The translations under genes were made by a program, and so were the position numbers. The notes under the pieces were generated by a model. The model did no database searches, was not told where the DNA came from, and worked only from the letters and a program-made list of their open reading frames with translations. Source: Zygaena filipendulae (Eukaryota; Arthropoda; Insecta; Lepidoptera; Zygaenidae). From it: a stretch of DNA of 64,000 bases. The stretch is from positions 2,869,501-2,933,500 of the forward strand of contig OU015675.1 of NCBI GenBank assembly GCA_907165275.2, given 5' to 3'. This document shows positions 11,957 through 23,130 of the stretch, in pieces. Each line of letters starts with the position of its first letter. The first letter of the stretch is position 1.

Positions 11957-12043
11957 CACAAATTAACTAGACATATGTCTCTAGGTACCTACCTATACAG
12001 TTATTTTGATAGGTGTATCCACAAATTAACTAGACATATGTCT
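11957..12043. repeat. Two direct copies of a CACAAATTAACTAGACATATGTCT motif
   Basis: The 24-mer is at 11957-11980 and again at 12020-12043. It contains the palindrome AGACATATGTCT. The same motif recurs, often inverted, at 21017, 21862, 21959, 22051 and 34260, so it is the end of an element family or a repeated site. Here it lies about 0.8 kb upstream of the small gene at 12806. Confidence 0.7.
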
Positions 12044-12805
12044 GGTGTATCCACAGAACACACCAAAGATCTTAATCACTACGTTTTAAGATATGGAACT
12101 CACAGACACAAACTGTGAAATGGAATGACGCGAATTGTCAAAATTTTCGCCCATGCAATCATGGCGGATTCCCACAAAGCGAATGGTCGATTTATCGATA
12201 TCGATAAAAAATCAGGAATACTACGGTTCTATAGTTTTTTTTTTATTTTAAAGCTACGGAAAAAAGCACTTGTGATGGCTTAAGGGCCTATAGGAGGCTA
12301 GAACTGCCCCACCTCTCACTTTTGAACCTGTATATCAATAAAAGTATTCAATCAATAATATTGAAAAAAATATATAGTAAAGTTAAGGATATACACTAAG
12401 TCCTATGTGATGTTAAAACACGATTACTAAAAATTTTCTCGATAGAAAAAAATCACAAACTTCCCTCTGATTTATACAAATAAACCGCAGAAGTCAATGA
12501 ATCATTTATCCATACTAATTAAACTTTGTATAGAAACTCAACATAATACAATACGTGTACTATGTGATCTCAATTGAAAATTATGTTTTTTTGTTTTTTG
12601 TTAGAAATTAAATTCTGATATATTGCGAGTTCACCGCGTTCACCGCTTGAATTCAGTCGCGCTCCGGCATTCGAAAGGGGAACCCGCGTCACTTGTCGTC
12701 TCTTACACCGACTTATCACCTAAGAAATTAAAAGTGCAGTGAAATGGGAAATAATCGGAACAAGAAAAAAAAAGACGGAATTGGAGAATAGAAACCGCTG
12801 AAAAC

Positions 12806-13484
12806 ATGAATAAAATATTAAAGTAAGTACCTATCTACGTATGAATATAATATAAGTTATAAAATGTTTGTTTGCACCTACCTACTTTGTGTCTGATTAT
12901 GGTTTGTTGACATGAAACATGATTAAAAAAATGAAATAGGTAATGTACCTATTTATAGTAGTGTGATGAGCAAATAAGTAAAGTAGGTAGAACTGTTACG
13001 TAATCGTATTGTTCCCACCTAACTACAATACATTGTTCATTTTCAGAAATAGACAAATATTGCTCGAAACTGACTGTAATAAAGAAAATGTACCTGAAGT
13101 GGACCTGTGCCCGTGAGTATCATCTAGCTAAGTAAATAAATACACAAATGTTTTCAGAAATAGAGTAACCACAGGTTACCTAGTTCACTTCCATGTCCAT
13201 GACTGATTTTCACAATCCAAAAAGTTGCGGGTTCGAATCTCTGCCTGGTCGCAAGTTTTTTGCTTTTTTTTTATTTTAGTATAATTTGTTTAGTTACTAT
13301 TTTTTTCTTTTATTTTTTAAAATTTATTTTATTATTACTTTATTGTTATTTGTAGGTGTACCTAAATATAAACTTTTTTTATCTTTTTAGGAAAAAAAGG
13401 AAACTCGCTGCAGAAGAACAAGATGAGAACGTCCCAAATCTAGGAAAAAATAAAAAATTCGATCCTTCAACAAGTTCAAAATGA
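12806..13484 (+). CDS. Small three-exon gene, 58-aa KEN-motif basic protein
   Basis: The proposed coding exons are 12806-12822, 13047-13112 and 13391-13484. Each intron has a clean donor (GTAAGTAC, GTGAGTAT) and an acceptor after a T-rich tract. Both introns are phase 2, and the joined frame stays open to TGA. The product is 58 residues. It has an N-K-E-N-V-P-E segment (a KEN tripeptide, the core of an APC/C degron), a P-K-K-R-K-L-A basic cluster like a nuclear localisation signal, and a second E-N-V-P. A short upstream ORF starts at 12744. I recognise no family. Intron 2 contains a tRNA-like GGGTTCGAATC segment near 13236, probably a SINE relic. Intron phases match the genes at 22156 and 47667. 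It could also be the start of a longer alternatively spliced gene. Splice evidence is good; function is unknown. Confidence 0.5.
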
Positions 13485-13889
13485 GTTTCACCTATCTACA
13501 GGTACCTATGTACAGGGAGTACATTACACTACATATTATGATGGCTTCATTCAGATCGCCGCGCGCGCCGGCCGGCCGGTTGTGTGATCGTGTATTTACA
13601 CTTTGCACATTGCATTGCACCACAGCACCATGCGAAGAAAATATAGTCTAGCAGCTTGTGGTGCAGTATGGGTGCAGTAGATAAACTAACTAAACTTATT
13701 TAGTTAACCTAACTGTAACCTAGTTAGCTAACCTGTTTCCTTGTTTTCATCTGTTTCTTGTTTTCTCCATTTTGTCACTTTGTTACCGGTAATCGAATTT
13801 GATCAAGGTATAGATACATAATATGGAAACAGTATTAATCTAAGCGTTCTACTTATGCCGAGCAGTAGGGTTTCTCCCTGATGTGGAAC

Positions 13890-14336
13890 TCAGATCCTGA
13901 TGATCTTGATATGGGACCAATGGGAAACTATAAGCTTTCAAATAAAAAAAGAATCATCAAAATCGGTGTAGTTTATCAATCGATTTTACATGTACATACA
14001 CTTATAAAATAAATAAATGAATATACAAACATACAAATTGTGAACCTCCTCCTTTTTTGAAGTCGGTTAATAATAAAACTTGCTCCTAATGTAAAAACTG
14101 TACTTTTCTGAAAACTGCATCAAAATCAGTTCAGGCAGATGCATGATAATCGCGGACAAACATACATACATACGGTTCAAACTCATAACCTTTTACAAAA
14201 CCTGCTCTTAAGTGTAATAAATACTTTTCCGAAAACCGCATCAAAATCGGTTCAGTCAAAAGCAAGATTATCATGGAAAAACATAAATACAGTCATACAA
14301 GTCAAACAGAGAACCTCCTTTTTTGAAGTCGGTTAA
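13890..14336. repeat. Two tandem diverged copies of a repeat ending in GAAGTCGGTTAA
   Basis: Two segments, ending near 14070 and 14335, both carry AACCTCC-TTTTTTGAAGTCGGTTAA preceded by C-G-CATCAAAATC-GTTCAG. Another copy of the inverted end lies near 38700. This is a common moth repeat of uncertain class, possibly Helitron-like. Confidence 0.5.
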
Positions 14337-15144
14337 ATAAAGAACAACTGGTTACCTTATTGTTTAAAAGCAATCTTCCGGGCTAGGTATTTTACATTTT
14401 TTATTTATTTAAAAATACAGTCATTTTACTGTTACTTACTGTGATTGTTACAATAAACAAATTGTATGAATAAATTTTTCTAGTAAATTTACATAGTTTT
14501 ATTTAATATTGTGATGATATTGTGTGATAAAATTTGTGCCTAGACTCCGGGTCTATAATGGTAGAGCTTGTCTAATCTGAAATGACGTGCGCTTGAAACT
14601 GGCAAAATGCGCAAACCGCGCGACGCCATAACAAAAAAAAAAAAAATGACGTGCGCAACACAACCTCCCGCTATCGCTTGCACCGCAGTTTATTGTAGTA
14701 CGAGGAAAATCTGTTAGATGTCGTTCTAAGCATTATAATTAGTAATAGTAATACTTTTTAAAAGATGGCGCTTTTATAACTCAAATGTCGTAATTACACA
14801 GAGGTGAGTCAGGTAGGGTGGGACGAAAGAAAGCTCGCGCGCCCAAGGTTATTGGCGTGGGGGAGCCCCTTAATTGCTGTCGGTTAAGTATATTTAATAT
14901 TGAACTTAATGTACCTAAGCCATCATTGGTGCCTTTTTCAGCTGCCTCAAATAAGGAAAGTAGCTGGTTGGGAGGGAGATACAACATTTATTTGAAAAAG
15001 GTATTTTTTTGTATTTATTGAAACACCGTCTTGTGAAACGTGGTCAAGTAAACCAATGAAAGTAGAGTAATACGGGTCACGGTTTTTCTTTCTGTGCGTA
15101 GGTGCGCAGCAGTTGTTTTCCAAAGGTTTGTTTTTTCAACCGGT
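14337..15144. other. No supported gene
   Basis: A 67-aa frame at 14818-15021 begins with a basic stretch, but it has no homology I recognise and no splice context. The rest is AT-rich. Confidence 0.35.
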
Positions 15145-15364
15145 CACTCGATTTATTTATTTATTAATTCAGACACAAAACAAGTTACAGTCACATAGAT
15201 AATTAATTATAAAGTAAATTTGTAGGGCTCTAGGCTGTAACTCAAAACTTGTGCCCACAGCGGGGTTATGATGTGTACAATCACACAATAAACTTAAACT
15301 TAAATTAGGATCACAGGAACAAATAATTAATTAACTAAAAAAAAATATTAATCAGTAAAAAACT

Positions 15365-18322
15365 TTACTCTATGGTTGAAGAACACGCCTGGAGACATTT
15401 AATGGAGAAGCGCTTAAAGTTAAAGAAGTTAGAGTCGAATATATCGAAGCGACGACGCATCTCTTTTAGATCATCTGCCCCGTCATCCCCGCCCGCATCC
15501 GCCTCATTAATGCTGTCATTCAATTTAGAAGTTAGTTCGTTATATAAACGCCTCATTCTTACTATAGGATTGAAAAAAGAAGTGTTATTCCTGTATACCT
15601 GTAGAGTGAAAGTAGGGAGTAAGCGTCGGGGATTGTATTTAGTATTGAAACTGATATTGGCAAGCAAAGGTGGACAATCAATGGACGAATGAATAATTTT
15701 GTGTAGGTAATAAAGATCCTGCCGCTGTCTGCGCTGGTGTAGTGATGTCATAGAAAACTCACCCAGTCTAGCCTGGTAACTTCTCAACTCACGTGGACGC
15801 CTGTACCTGAAGGATAGCACTTTCAAAAACCTCCTCTGAACCGCCTCAATGCAATTAACATGGATAGAATAATTTGGAGACCAGACTACACTGCCATACT
15901 CCAACAGACTCCGAACTAGACTACAATAAAGTATTATGAGGCTAATTGGCTCTCTGAAATCCTTTGTGTTACGAAAAGTGAATCCTAGCATCTTATTGCT
16001 TCTCATTACGATATTTTCGTAATGTGGCTTGAAAGAAAGTTTCTCGTCAAACAGGACGCCTAGATCTTTAGCTATAGAATTCCTAATCAACACCTTCGAC
16101 TCGAGAATGTAGTTGTATACCGTTACTTTGTATTTTTTTGTAAAAGAAACCACAAAGCACTTATCCGCATTTAGTGTCATCTTGTTTGATTTACTCCATG
16201 ATGCTATAGTACTGAGGTCTCGCTGCAACCTCTCGCAGTCAGCAAGGCCGTTGACAGTTGTAAAAATCTTCAAATCATCAGCGTATAAAAGGGACTCACA
16301 TGAAAGACGTTCAATCAGATCATTTATGAACATTACGAAAAACAGCGGGCCCAGATGTGACCCCTGCGGCACACCAGAGTGTATAGGCGATGGAAGCGAC
16401 ACAAAGCCTTTCAAAGCAACTAACTGACTTCTATTATTCAAGTAAGACTCCACCCATCTTAAAAGATTGCCACACACCCCATAAGCAGAAAGTTTTTGAC
16501 AAAGAAGATAATGGTTTACCTTGTCAAAGGCCTTGGAGAAGTCTGTATAGATAGAATCTACTTGCGAACTTTGGGAGAAAGCATTACAAAGAAAATTTTT
16601 GTATACCAGCAAGTTACTAACTGTTGATCTGTTTCTTACGAATCCATGTTGCCTGTAAGATATCATGGGTTTAAAATGAAAGTAAAGACAATCGTACACC
16701 AGACTTTCGAAGATCTTCGCAGCACAAGACAATATACTTATTGGCCGGTAATTACTACATTGTGATCTATCACCCGCTTTGAATACAGGAACAATGAAAG
16801 CCGTCTTCCAATAAGAAGGAAAAATACCCGTACTTACACTTTCACTATAAATAATACTCAAAGGCACAGATACCTCATCAACACATCTCCTAAGAAATAC
16901 CGATGGGATACCGTCTGGTCCAGCACTCTTGTTCACATCCAACCTCTTGATCTTATTGATAATTTCTTCCGCGGTAAACTGTATTCCTGATATAACTCGC
17001 GAGGATTTAATATCCTCACCTATAACCGTGCACTGCCCCAAGGAGGTACTGTCCTTTACAAATACTGAACCAAAGTATTCGGAAAATAAGTTAGCGATTT
17101 CGAATCCGTCTGATGATGACCTGTTTTCGTGGCACATAGTCGTTGGTATACTGGAATGGCCCCTTTTACTATGAAAAAAACGCCAAAAACCTTTTGTATT
17201 GGAAGCTAAAGAATTCTCCACAGAGACAATAAAATCTCTGTAACAGCTTTTCATGAGAGACTTGCACCGAGCACGGAGTAAGGAAAATGTATCATAGTCA
17301 CGCGGGTTACCGTACTTTTTATATCTACGATGGAACCTGTTCTTCTCTTTCAAACATCGTATCACAGCACCTGTGAACCATAAAGGGTATTTACTCTCGT
17401 TACCTTTGGAAACAGGAGTATGTTTCTGGATAATCTTGTTAATAGTACTGTAGAAGGTTTCAACTTTTGATTCCAAATCCAGCCCGGAAAACAATTCAGA
17501 CCAGTTTAACAACACTAACTCGGACCGGATCGCTGTATAGTCAGCTTTAAATAAATTTGGTCGTTTAGAGTTTAATCGTTTTAGAGATTCACTACCGTCA
17601 TTAAAAGAGACATAAGTCTTAATAGGAGGATGATATCGGTCCACTCTACTTAAAGGAAATGCGTTGCTCACTACAAGCTCATCCGACGTTGAAAACGCGA
17701 GATCTAAGAGACCATCCGCCTGATTCAGAACATGATTGAACTGGTTCAAAGAACAGATGGAAACAGTTTCAAGAAGCAATTTACCTCTTCGATCTGCTAC
17801 ATCACTTGGTCTAAGGTATGAGACGCCATTGCACTTATTCCAAGCAATAGAGGGTACATTGAAATCCCCTAGTAAAATAAAATCATCTTGATTAGTCGAG
17901 TTTAGGATTATTTTATTACAATTGTTATAAAAAGAAGCAAGTCTGTCGTAAGCAAGATCAGGCGGCAGATAACAAACACAGATATTGAGCCTTTTACCAC
18001 TGTTATTTTTATGTGATATCGTAATCCAAATATCTTCGATCACGCTATCCCAATGCTCTTGGCGAGTAATATTTAAGCTTTTCTTGGCAGCTATAAGAAC
18101 ACCACCGCCATCAATTTTAGATATACTTGTGTCGCCTCGATCTCTTCTAAATAAAGTATAACGTGGATCCACAACTTCTCCATCAAAGACTCCAGAATTC
18201 AAATTAGTCTCCGTAAGACATAAGATGTCATAATTTTCAGTTAGTACATTATGATAAAAGTCTGGCAGTTTAGACCTAAATCTATTTACATTTTGGTAAT
18301 ATATTGTAATACCCATGATCAA
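15365..18322 (-). CDS. LINE ORF2: apurinic-type endonuclease plus reverse transcriptase
   Basis: This 985-aa protein nicks target DNA and copies the element RNA at the break. Residues about 5-230 are an exonuclease-endonuclease-phosphatase fold: Y-Q-N-V-N-R near the start, L-T-E-T-N-L around 38, and L-L-G-D-F-N-V near 153. The reverse transcriptase follows. It has Y-R-P-I-S, D-F-S-K-A-F-D-K-V near 594, G-V-P-Q-G-S near 650 and the catalytic Y-A-D-D at about 679. There is no RNase H domain, as in CR1-like elements. The frame is open throughout with no stop or shift, so the copy may be young. It is translated downstream of ORF1 with a 57-bp gap. The exact clade (CR1, Daphne or jockey) needs a tree. 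Confidence 0.92.
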   Translation of the reverse strand: MIMGITIYYQNVNRFRSKLPDFYHNVLTENYDILCLTETNLNSGVFDGEVVDPRYTLFRRDRGDTSISKIDGGGVLIAAKKSLNITRQEHWDSVIEDIWITISHKNNSGKRLNICVCYLPPDLAYDRLASFYNNCNKIILNSTNQDDFILLGDFNVPSIAWNKCNGVSYLRPSDVADRRGKLLLETVSICSLNQFNHVLNQADGLLDLAFSTSDELVVSNAFPLSRVDRYHPPIKTYVSFNDGSESLKRLNSKRPNLFKADYTAIRSELVLLNWSELFSGLDLESKVETFYSTINKIIQKHTPVSKGNESKYPLWFTGAVIRCLKEKNRFHRRYKKYGNPRDYDTFSLLRARCKSLMKSCYRDFIVSVENSLASNTKGFWRFFHSKRGHSSIPTTMCHENRSSSDGFEIANLFSEYFGSVFVKDSTSLGQCTVIGEDIKSSRVISGIQFTAEEIINKIKRLDVNKSAGPDGIPSVFLRRCVDEVSVPLSIIYSESVSTGIFPSYWKTAFIVPVFKAGDRSQCSNYRPISILSCAAKIFESLVYDCLYFHFKPMISYRQHGFVRNRSTVSNLLVYKNFLCNAFSQSSQVDSIYTDFSKAFDKVNHYLLCQKLSAYGVCGNLLRWVESYLNNRSQLVALKGFVSLPSPIHSGVPQGSHLGPLFFVMFINDLIERLSCESLLYADDLKIFTTVNGLADCERLQRDLSTIASWSKSNKMTLNADKCFVVSFTKKYKVTVYNYILESKVLIRNSIAKDLGVLFDEKLSFKPHYENIVMRSNKMLGFTFRNTKDFREPISLIILYCSLVRSLLEYGSVVWSPNYSIHVNCIEAVQRRFLKVLSFRYRRPRELRSYQARLGEFSMTSLHQRRQRQDLYYLHKIIHSSIDCPPLLANISFNTKYNPRRLLPTFTLQVYRNNTSFFNPIVRMRRLYNELTSKLNDSINEADAGGDDGADDLKEMRRRFDIFDSNFFNFKRFSIKCLQACSSTIE

Positions 18323-18379
18323 AACAAAATTTATTCACCTAAAGACAAAAATAATAAAATGCTTATAAATGGGAAAATA

Positions 18380-19492
18380 CTACAGCTTTAAGTTATTTAG
18401 ATGATCAAAGTTTTTTAAAGCAATAGCACTGGACGAAACGTCCTTGCGTAAGTAAATTCGGCCAAATTTGACCCAAACAAATTTGAAATTATTATTTTTA
18501 GCGAAGATACGAGCCTTAGCAAATAGCTGCTTTAGCTCCGGTGACAAATGTTCACAAAGATAAATACGCTGGCTGCCGTCGCCAAACCCGATGTGTGCAG
18601 TATTCAATTTGTCCACATTTTCCTTACTTTTATTGAACCTAGTGACAGCGGAAAGTATCCGATCACGTAGACCAGGTGTGTTGAGAGTCACCAAGATATT
18701 ACGTGATCGCTTGGAATCGTTACCCATCCTGGCCACTCGCCGACACAAACGAAAGTCAGAGTCCTGTATAGGAACACCAATAGCCTGACATATAGATCTT
18801 AGTATGGACACCAAATCTTCAGACTGACGCTCAGGAACGGCTTGAATCTCCAGATTCATAGAACGTGATATGTTTTCCATGGTAGTTATACGATTTGTAA
18901 TAGATAACAACTCGCTCTGTAGACGCTTCTGGTCTATTTCCAGATTCTTGATAATATTATCCCGCTCCTCTATTTTGGCCTTTAAGCAAGACTGTTCCTC
19001 CATGATAAAATCAGTTGTTCTATTGAATTCTTCCTTTATCTCATGGATGGATGATCTTAACTCTTTACGAACCGTCTCTACGATTTCTTCTTTAATAACT
19101 GAACGCAAATTAACCATGTATGAAGACGAGAGAGAAAGTTTTTGATCCAGTAATTGCGCAATCATGTCAAGGGACAGGGGTTCATTCAGCTGCGTCTGAC
19201 ATGATGGCCCAGAAGCAGCAGCAGTGGACAAGTCACAAGAAGAATTTATGGTGTCATCCACCTGCAAACGACTGGCCCTATTAGAAACAGGTGATGCCAT
19301 CGTCTTGTCAGTCACTTTTCGCCTAGTAACATTGCTACAAGATGGACAATTAAGCGATGCCAGCTGGCTATCGCTGAGTTTCGGGTTCTTCGATTGAATG
19401 TTAAGACAGAGGTAGCAAAATCTTTCAGAGCAGGCATTGCATTTCAGAAATTTTTTGTGTTCAATCAGAACATTACATCCGCTGCAATTCAT
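18380..19492 (-). CDS. LINE ORF1: PHD-type zinc finger, coiled coil and FP-like C-terminal domain
   Basis: This 370-aa protein starts at ATG 19492. Residues 3-53 form a Cys/His-rich finger (C-S-G-C, H, C-N-A-C, C-Y-L-C, C-P-S-C) of the PHD kind found in CR1-group ORF1 proteins. About residues 140-205 are charged and heptad-like, probably a coiled coil for oligomerisation. The last 165 residues resemble the C-terminal domain of the baculovirus FP protein that is widespread in insect LINE ORF1s, with R-I-Y-L-C-E-H-L-S-P and F-K-F-V-W-V-K-F-G-R-I-Y. Such proteins bind element RNA and accompany it to the nucleus. The ORF is intact. Confidence 0.85.
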   Translation of the reverse strand: MNCSGCNVLIEHKKFLKCNACSERFCYLCLNIQSKNPKLSDSQLASLNCPSCSNVTRRKVTDKTMASPVSNRASRLQVDDTINSSCDLSTAAASGPSCQTQLNEPLSLDMIAQLLDQKLSLSSSYMVNLRSVIKEEIVETVRKELRSSIHEIKEEFNRTTDFIMEEQSCLKAKIEERDNIIKNLEIDQKRLQSELLSITNRITTMENISRSMNLEIQAVPERQSEDLVSILRSICQAIGVPIQDSDFRLCRRVARMGNDSKRSRNILVTLNTPGLRDRILSAVTRFNKSKENVDKLNTAHIGFGDGSQRIYLCEHLSPELKQLFAKARIFAKNNNFKFVWVKFGRIYLRKDVSSSAIALKNFDHLNNLKL

Positions 19493-19800
19493 AGCACTTT
19501 AGCAATAAAATTAATATACGTAGTACGGGAAATAAACACGTTGCTCACAGTCCAGTGTCAGGCGTAGTTAATTTGAGATTAGGAACAAAACAACTACCCA
19601 CCGCAGGTTTTGTTAACCAACAACAGAAACGTAAATTTTAATCATGAAACATCGCGAATAGACGACGACATCCCAAAAAACGCTTAATGGACCATAAAGT
19701 TCAGGGTAAACCGATCACATACACCACACTTATTACATTAACAAACACTATCTAACTATTTTAATAACTGTATTAGCTGGGACCAAGAACACCGTACACC

Positions 19801-20640
19801 TTACAATTTTTTTTTTTTTTTTTTTTACTGGAATAAATTAAATTACTGGAATAAATTAAAGAACACTAAATTTAAGAAAATAAAATTGAATGACAATGTA
19901 GCATAAACAAATCGTTAGATTTATAATCATTATTGGCAAGCTGCAATTTTATGCACCCTGACTTCTGGGTAAGCAACTGATTCTTGCAGTAAATCAAGGG
20001 TCCAGCTCAGGGAGAACACTTAAACATACAACTTTGCCCATAGTTTTAAACTATTTCTATTATTATCAGAATTATCACATATTGTCGCCCGGTAAAACAG
20101 CACGAATAAAAAATACTTACTTATTGCCTTGACTTATTTTTTCTAACTCAATTGCACTATTTTATTTTTATCTGCATTCAACTACTCTATTTTAATTGAT
20201 GGAGTTGTTCGATTGGTAAATAGGCCAAATCTTTTTTACCGGTAGCCTTAACCCAACTTTTGCACCTAAAACAAAAATAATGTATTTATCGATATCTCTA
20301 AAAAAAGTTGGTATAGGTATTTGCCGCACTATTCACATATTCTTTCAAATCACACAATAAATTTTCTAAACAGTATTTTTGTTATTTCAAGCACTGAATA
20401 AGAATAAAAAACAACTATAAATTGAATAAAATTTACGTACCGGTCTGGATCAAGAGGAAATCTTGAAATAAAAGTCCTTTTTCATTATTCGATTTTACTC
20501 CGCAAATTCACACGTTTTATAAGACATCTTATTCGATGGTTCACTTACAAGACAAAACAAACGTACTGAACTAAAAAAAAAACACTTAAATACTATTAAA
20601 TTAACAAATAATAACACAATAACAATTATTTTTTCTTATA
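19801..20640. other. Poly-T run and AT-rich spacer, no gene
   Basis: A run of about 20 T at 19807-19827 is followed by two tandem copies of ACTGGAATAAATTAAA. The rest is AT-rich without coding support. The poly-T could be the A-tail of an insertion on the minus strand. Confidence 0.45.
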
Positions 20641-20644
20641 TTGA

Positions 20645-20840
20645 ACCAGGCGCCAAAATTTTTACCGCTAACGGACTGACATTGCCAAAGATTATAGGGC
20701 GAGAAGATCGAATGCCACCATTTCAACGTGGATACAATCCATACATTTTTTCTGAAGTATGGAAGTTGCGACAGCCTGGAACACATCTACCCAGTTATTC
20801 TTCTGAGACCTACCCTAACAGGGTATATCTCTTTTCTTTT
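20645..20840 (+). other. Unassigned possible coding fragment
   Basis: A plus-strand frame reads through about 60 codons with good composition (L-P-K-I-I-G-R-E-D-R-M then P-F-Q-R-G-Y-N-P-Y) and then runs into poly-T. The minus strand is also partly open. I do not recognise either; it may be an old transposon fragment. Confidence 0.2.
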
Positions 20841-21016
20841 TTTTTTTGTTCGTATTGGCTTTTCGTATTCGCATTTAGCCAGTTTCAAGTAAAATAAGTT
20901 AGTTAAATGCATAAATTAGCATTAAGCATCGTTGTACGGTTTGAACTTATAGGCCATGGTACTGATAACTAGTAGTATCTCTTAGAAGTTTGTGCTGATA
21001 ACTGAATAGTTCTGAA

Positions 21017-22074
21017 CACAAATCAACTAGACTTATGTCTAAAAAACAGAGAACTTTCTCGGAGCTCTTGGAGGATACCGAAGAAATCGGCTCCAAATGT
21101 CATATATCATCTTGAGTACACAAAAAAATGTCACTGTGAAATTGATTGTCACCACCTTAAAACACAACAAAATCCATTTTTAATCATTTTTTATCGACAT
21201 GAAAATAAATGACCGAACCGCCATCTTGGATTCCCGCCAAAAAACTCTGAGGAGTGCCTACCCACTATCTCTCTACCATCGAATTAATAAGTAAAGTACT
21301 ACGTCCACGTTGGTGAAGTTTACCCCTTTTCGGGGAAACTTAGTCCATATAGCCAATTCAGTGGTATATTTCTTCTGAAGTTATTTACATCGAAATGCAT
21401 TGGTGAATTTAAAAAATTGAAAGTTGATTATTTTGGAAACTACCCTATTTCCAAAAATTTTAATCATGAATTTTCATTTTGTAATAAAATAAATATTGGT
21501 CGTAAAAAATCAAAGGACATTTTGTGCTTTTTTTTCTATAAGACCTATATTTTCGCCTTAATAATTTTGAAACTAAGGCAAAAATCTTTGGGCTATTTAT
21601 TAATTATAAACTTTTTTAAATATTTTTTACATAAGGGGATCATGGACTAATTAACCAAGATTATTGGTCCATGAATTGGATTTAGCATTTGACATAACCT
21701 TTAGGGGTAAATATTTTCGAAAGTTGGTACTTGGTAGCACTGTCACTTTCACTTTCCCGAACAATGCTTCCTAACCTTTGCTAATACCAAAAATGAAAGT
21801 GGCAAATAACACTAACTGCTCAGTGTTGAGTCCAAAAAAAAGAGAAAAAAAATGTAAACATATGTCTAGTTAATCTGAGATGTCTAGTTAATCTGAGAAT
21901 GTAAATAAATAAACGAAAAAGCAGCGAAAGGTTTGTTGTCTAAAATTTCTTTCCAGTGTCATAAGTCTAGTTAATTTGTGATTGTAATTGTATACTGTAA
22001 AACACAAGCCAAATACTTATGTAGAGGCCTAGAGGGTGCCTCTAGGCCCTAGACATATGTCTAGTTAATTTGTG
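21017..22074. mobile_element. 1.06-kb segment bounded by inverted CACAAAT-AACTAGAC-TATGTCT ends
   Basis: The left end (21017-21040) and right end (22051-22074) are inverted copies of the 24-mer seen at 12 kb, with two mismatches. Further copies lie inside at 21862-21897 and 21959-21980. The interior has no protein of note and is AT-rich. It is either a non-autonomous DNA element or the flank of a larger one that includes the gene starting at 22156. Confidence 0.55.
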
Positions 22075-22155
22075 CTAGAGAGTAGAGGAACTAGGAAGCA
22101 TTGGGTAGGTAGTAGGTTTTTGAGGTCTGGGCATGCTCAAATCGAAGCTCCTGCA

Positions 22156-23130
22156 ATGGAAGTGGTGGAAGAAAATAATAAAATGGTAGCTAAAACCGAT
22201 GCACAAAGATCTAGAGAATATCGTGAGAGACAAAAAGCAAAAAAAATAATTCAATTGCTTAGGGAAAATGTCGATCGACGTCAAAGGTAAAATATTTTAT
22301 TATTTTGTCACTTATTGGGATTATTTATATTATTTACTAGCTGTCCCCCGCGGTGTCACCCGCGCTAATTTCGAAGATCAGTCAGTCATCACTCAGAACT
22401 ACCGTAACTGCCTATAAGTGAAAGAATTTTCAAAATCGGTCTAGTGAATCCAGAGATTACCCCCCCCAAAACGTCACAAACTCAAACTACCTACCTCTTT
22501 ATAATATTAGTATAGATAGACTAGCTGTGCCCCGCGGTTTCACCCGCGGCAATTTCGAAGATCCTGCGGAAATTCCGGGATAAAAAGTACCCTATGTCCT
22601 TCTCTGTACCTCTGACAACGTGCATGCAAAATTTCATCTAAATCCATTCAGCCGTTTTTGCGTGATTGAGTAACAAACATCCAAACATCCACACTTTCAC
22701 ATTTATAATATTAGTAAGATTACTATCTGACGCATATATAAATAAAATAACATTCTTAAAATAATTTTAACAATTAATAATATTTTTTTATTGTTTTTTT
22801 GTGTTTTTTTATGACTAAAATTGAAAAAAATATTTTGATAGCACATCAACTAAAACTTCTGCTGAATATTTGAAAGAGTATCGCCGAAAAAAGAGATTAG
22901 GAAACCAAAGTAGTCAACTAACTTCTTTGCTGGCCAAGGATTATTCAAATGCGTAAGAATTATTTTGTTTTATATTTGTAGTGTATAAAGTAGCTGTATT
23001 TGTTATTTATTCAACTTTTATTTACTTTATTTACGATCTTTATTTTAGAAAAAAAAAGAAAACAGGCGATGTGCATCACCTACCTAATCTCAAATTGGAT
23101 TTCAAGCATCACAACTTACTTATAAATTAG
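22156..23130 (+). CDS. Three-exon gene, 107-aa basic Y-R repeat protein ahead of the Helitron
   Basis: The exons are 22156-22286, 22842-22952 and 23049-23130, with both introns in phase 2. The product has two copies of a basic repeat, A-Q-R-S-R-E-Y-R-E-R-Q-K and S-A-E-Y-L-K-E-Y-R-R-K-K-R, then a lysine run and L-P-N-L before a TAG. The gene at 47667 has the same layout and repeats. The frame needed to continue into the Helitron ORF differs by one base, so this could be the true N-terminus of the Helitron protein separated by a frameshift, or a stand-alone gene. Two Lep1-like repeats sit in intron 1. The ATG is 81 bp after the inverted motif at 22051-22074. Confidence 0.5.
22335..22514 (-). 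mobile_element. Lep1-like Helitron copy inside intron 1
   Basis: It carries CTAGCTGTCCCCCGCGG and a hairpin at the left, then TTTATAATATTAGTATAG at the right. The middle is diverged. Confidence 0.7.
22521..22721 (-). mobile_element. Lep1-like Helitron, near full length
   Basis: It has an intact CCCCGCGGTTTCACCCGCGG hairpin after CTAG and matches 40985-41186 closely. It lies head to tail with the previous copy, six bases apart. Confidence 0.8.

Larger units (their letters stand above)
15145..19800 (-). mobile_element. Non-LTR retrotransposon (CR1/jockey superfamily), apparently complete in coding content
   Basis: On the minus strand there is an upstream region of uncertain extent, ORF1 (19492-18380), a 57-bp spacer, ORF2 (18322-15365), and a 3' UTR. 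The 3' UTR ends near 15149 in AATAAATAAATAAA repeats, a microsatellite-type tail typical of this superfamily. The 5' boundary is not clear. A poly-T run at 19807-19827 may be the tail of a neighbouring element or a boundary. No target-site duplication could be matched by eye. Confidence 0.75.

Noticed and set aside
15372..19145. Plus-strand frames of 65-106 aa opposite the LINE ORFs
   Set aside because: They are antisense shadows of ORF1 and ORF2, without their own motifs.
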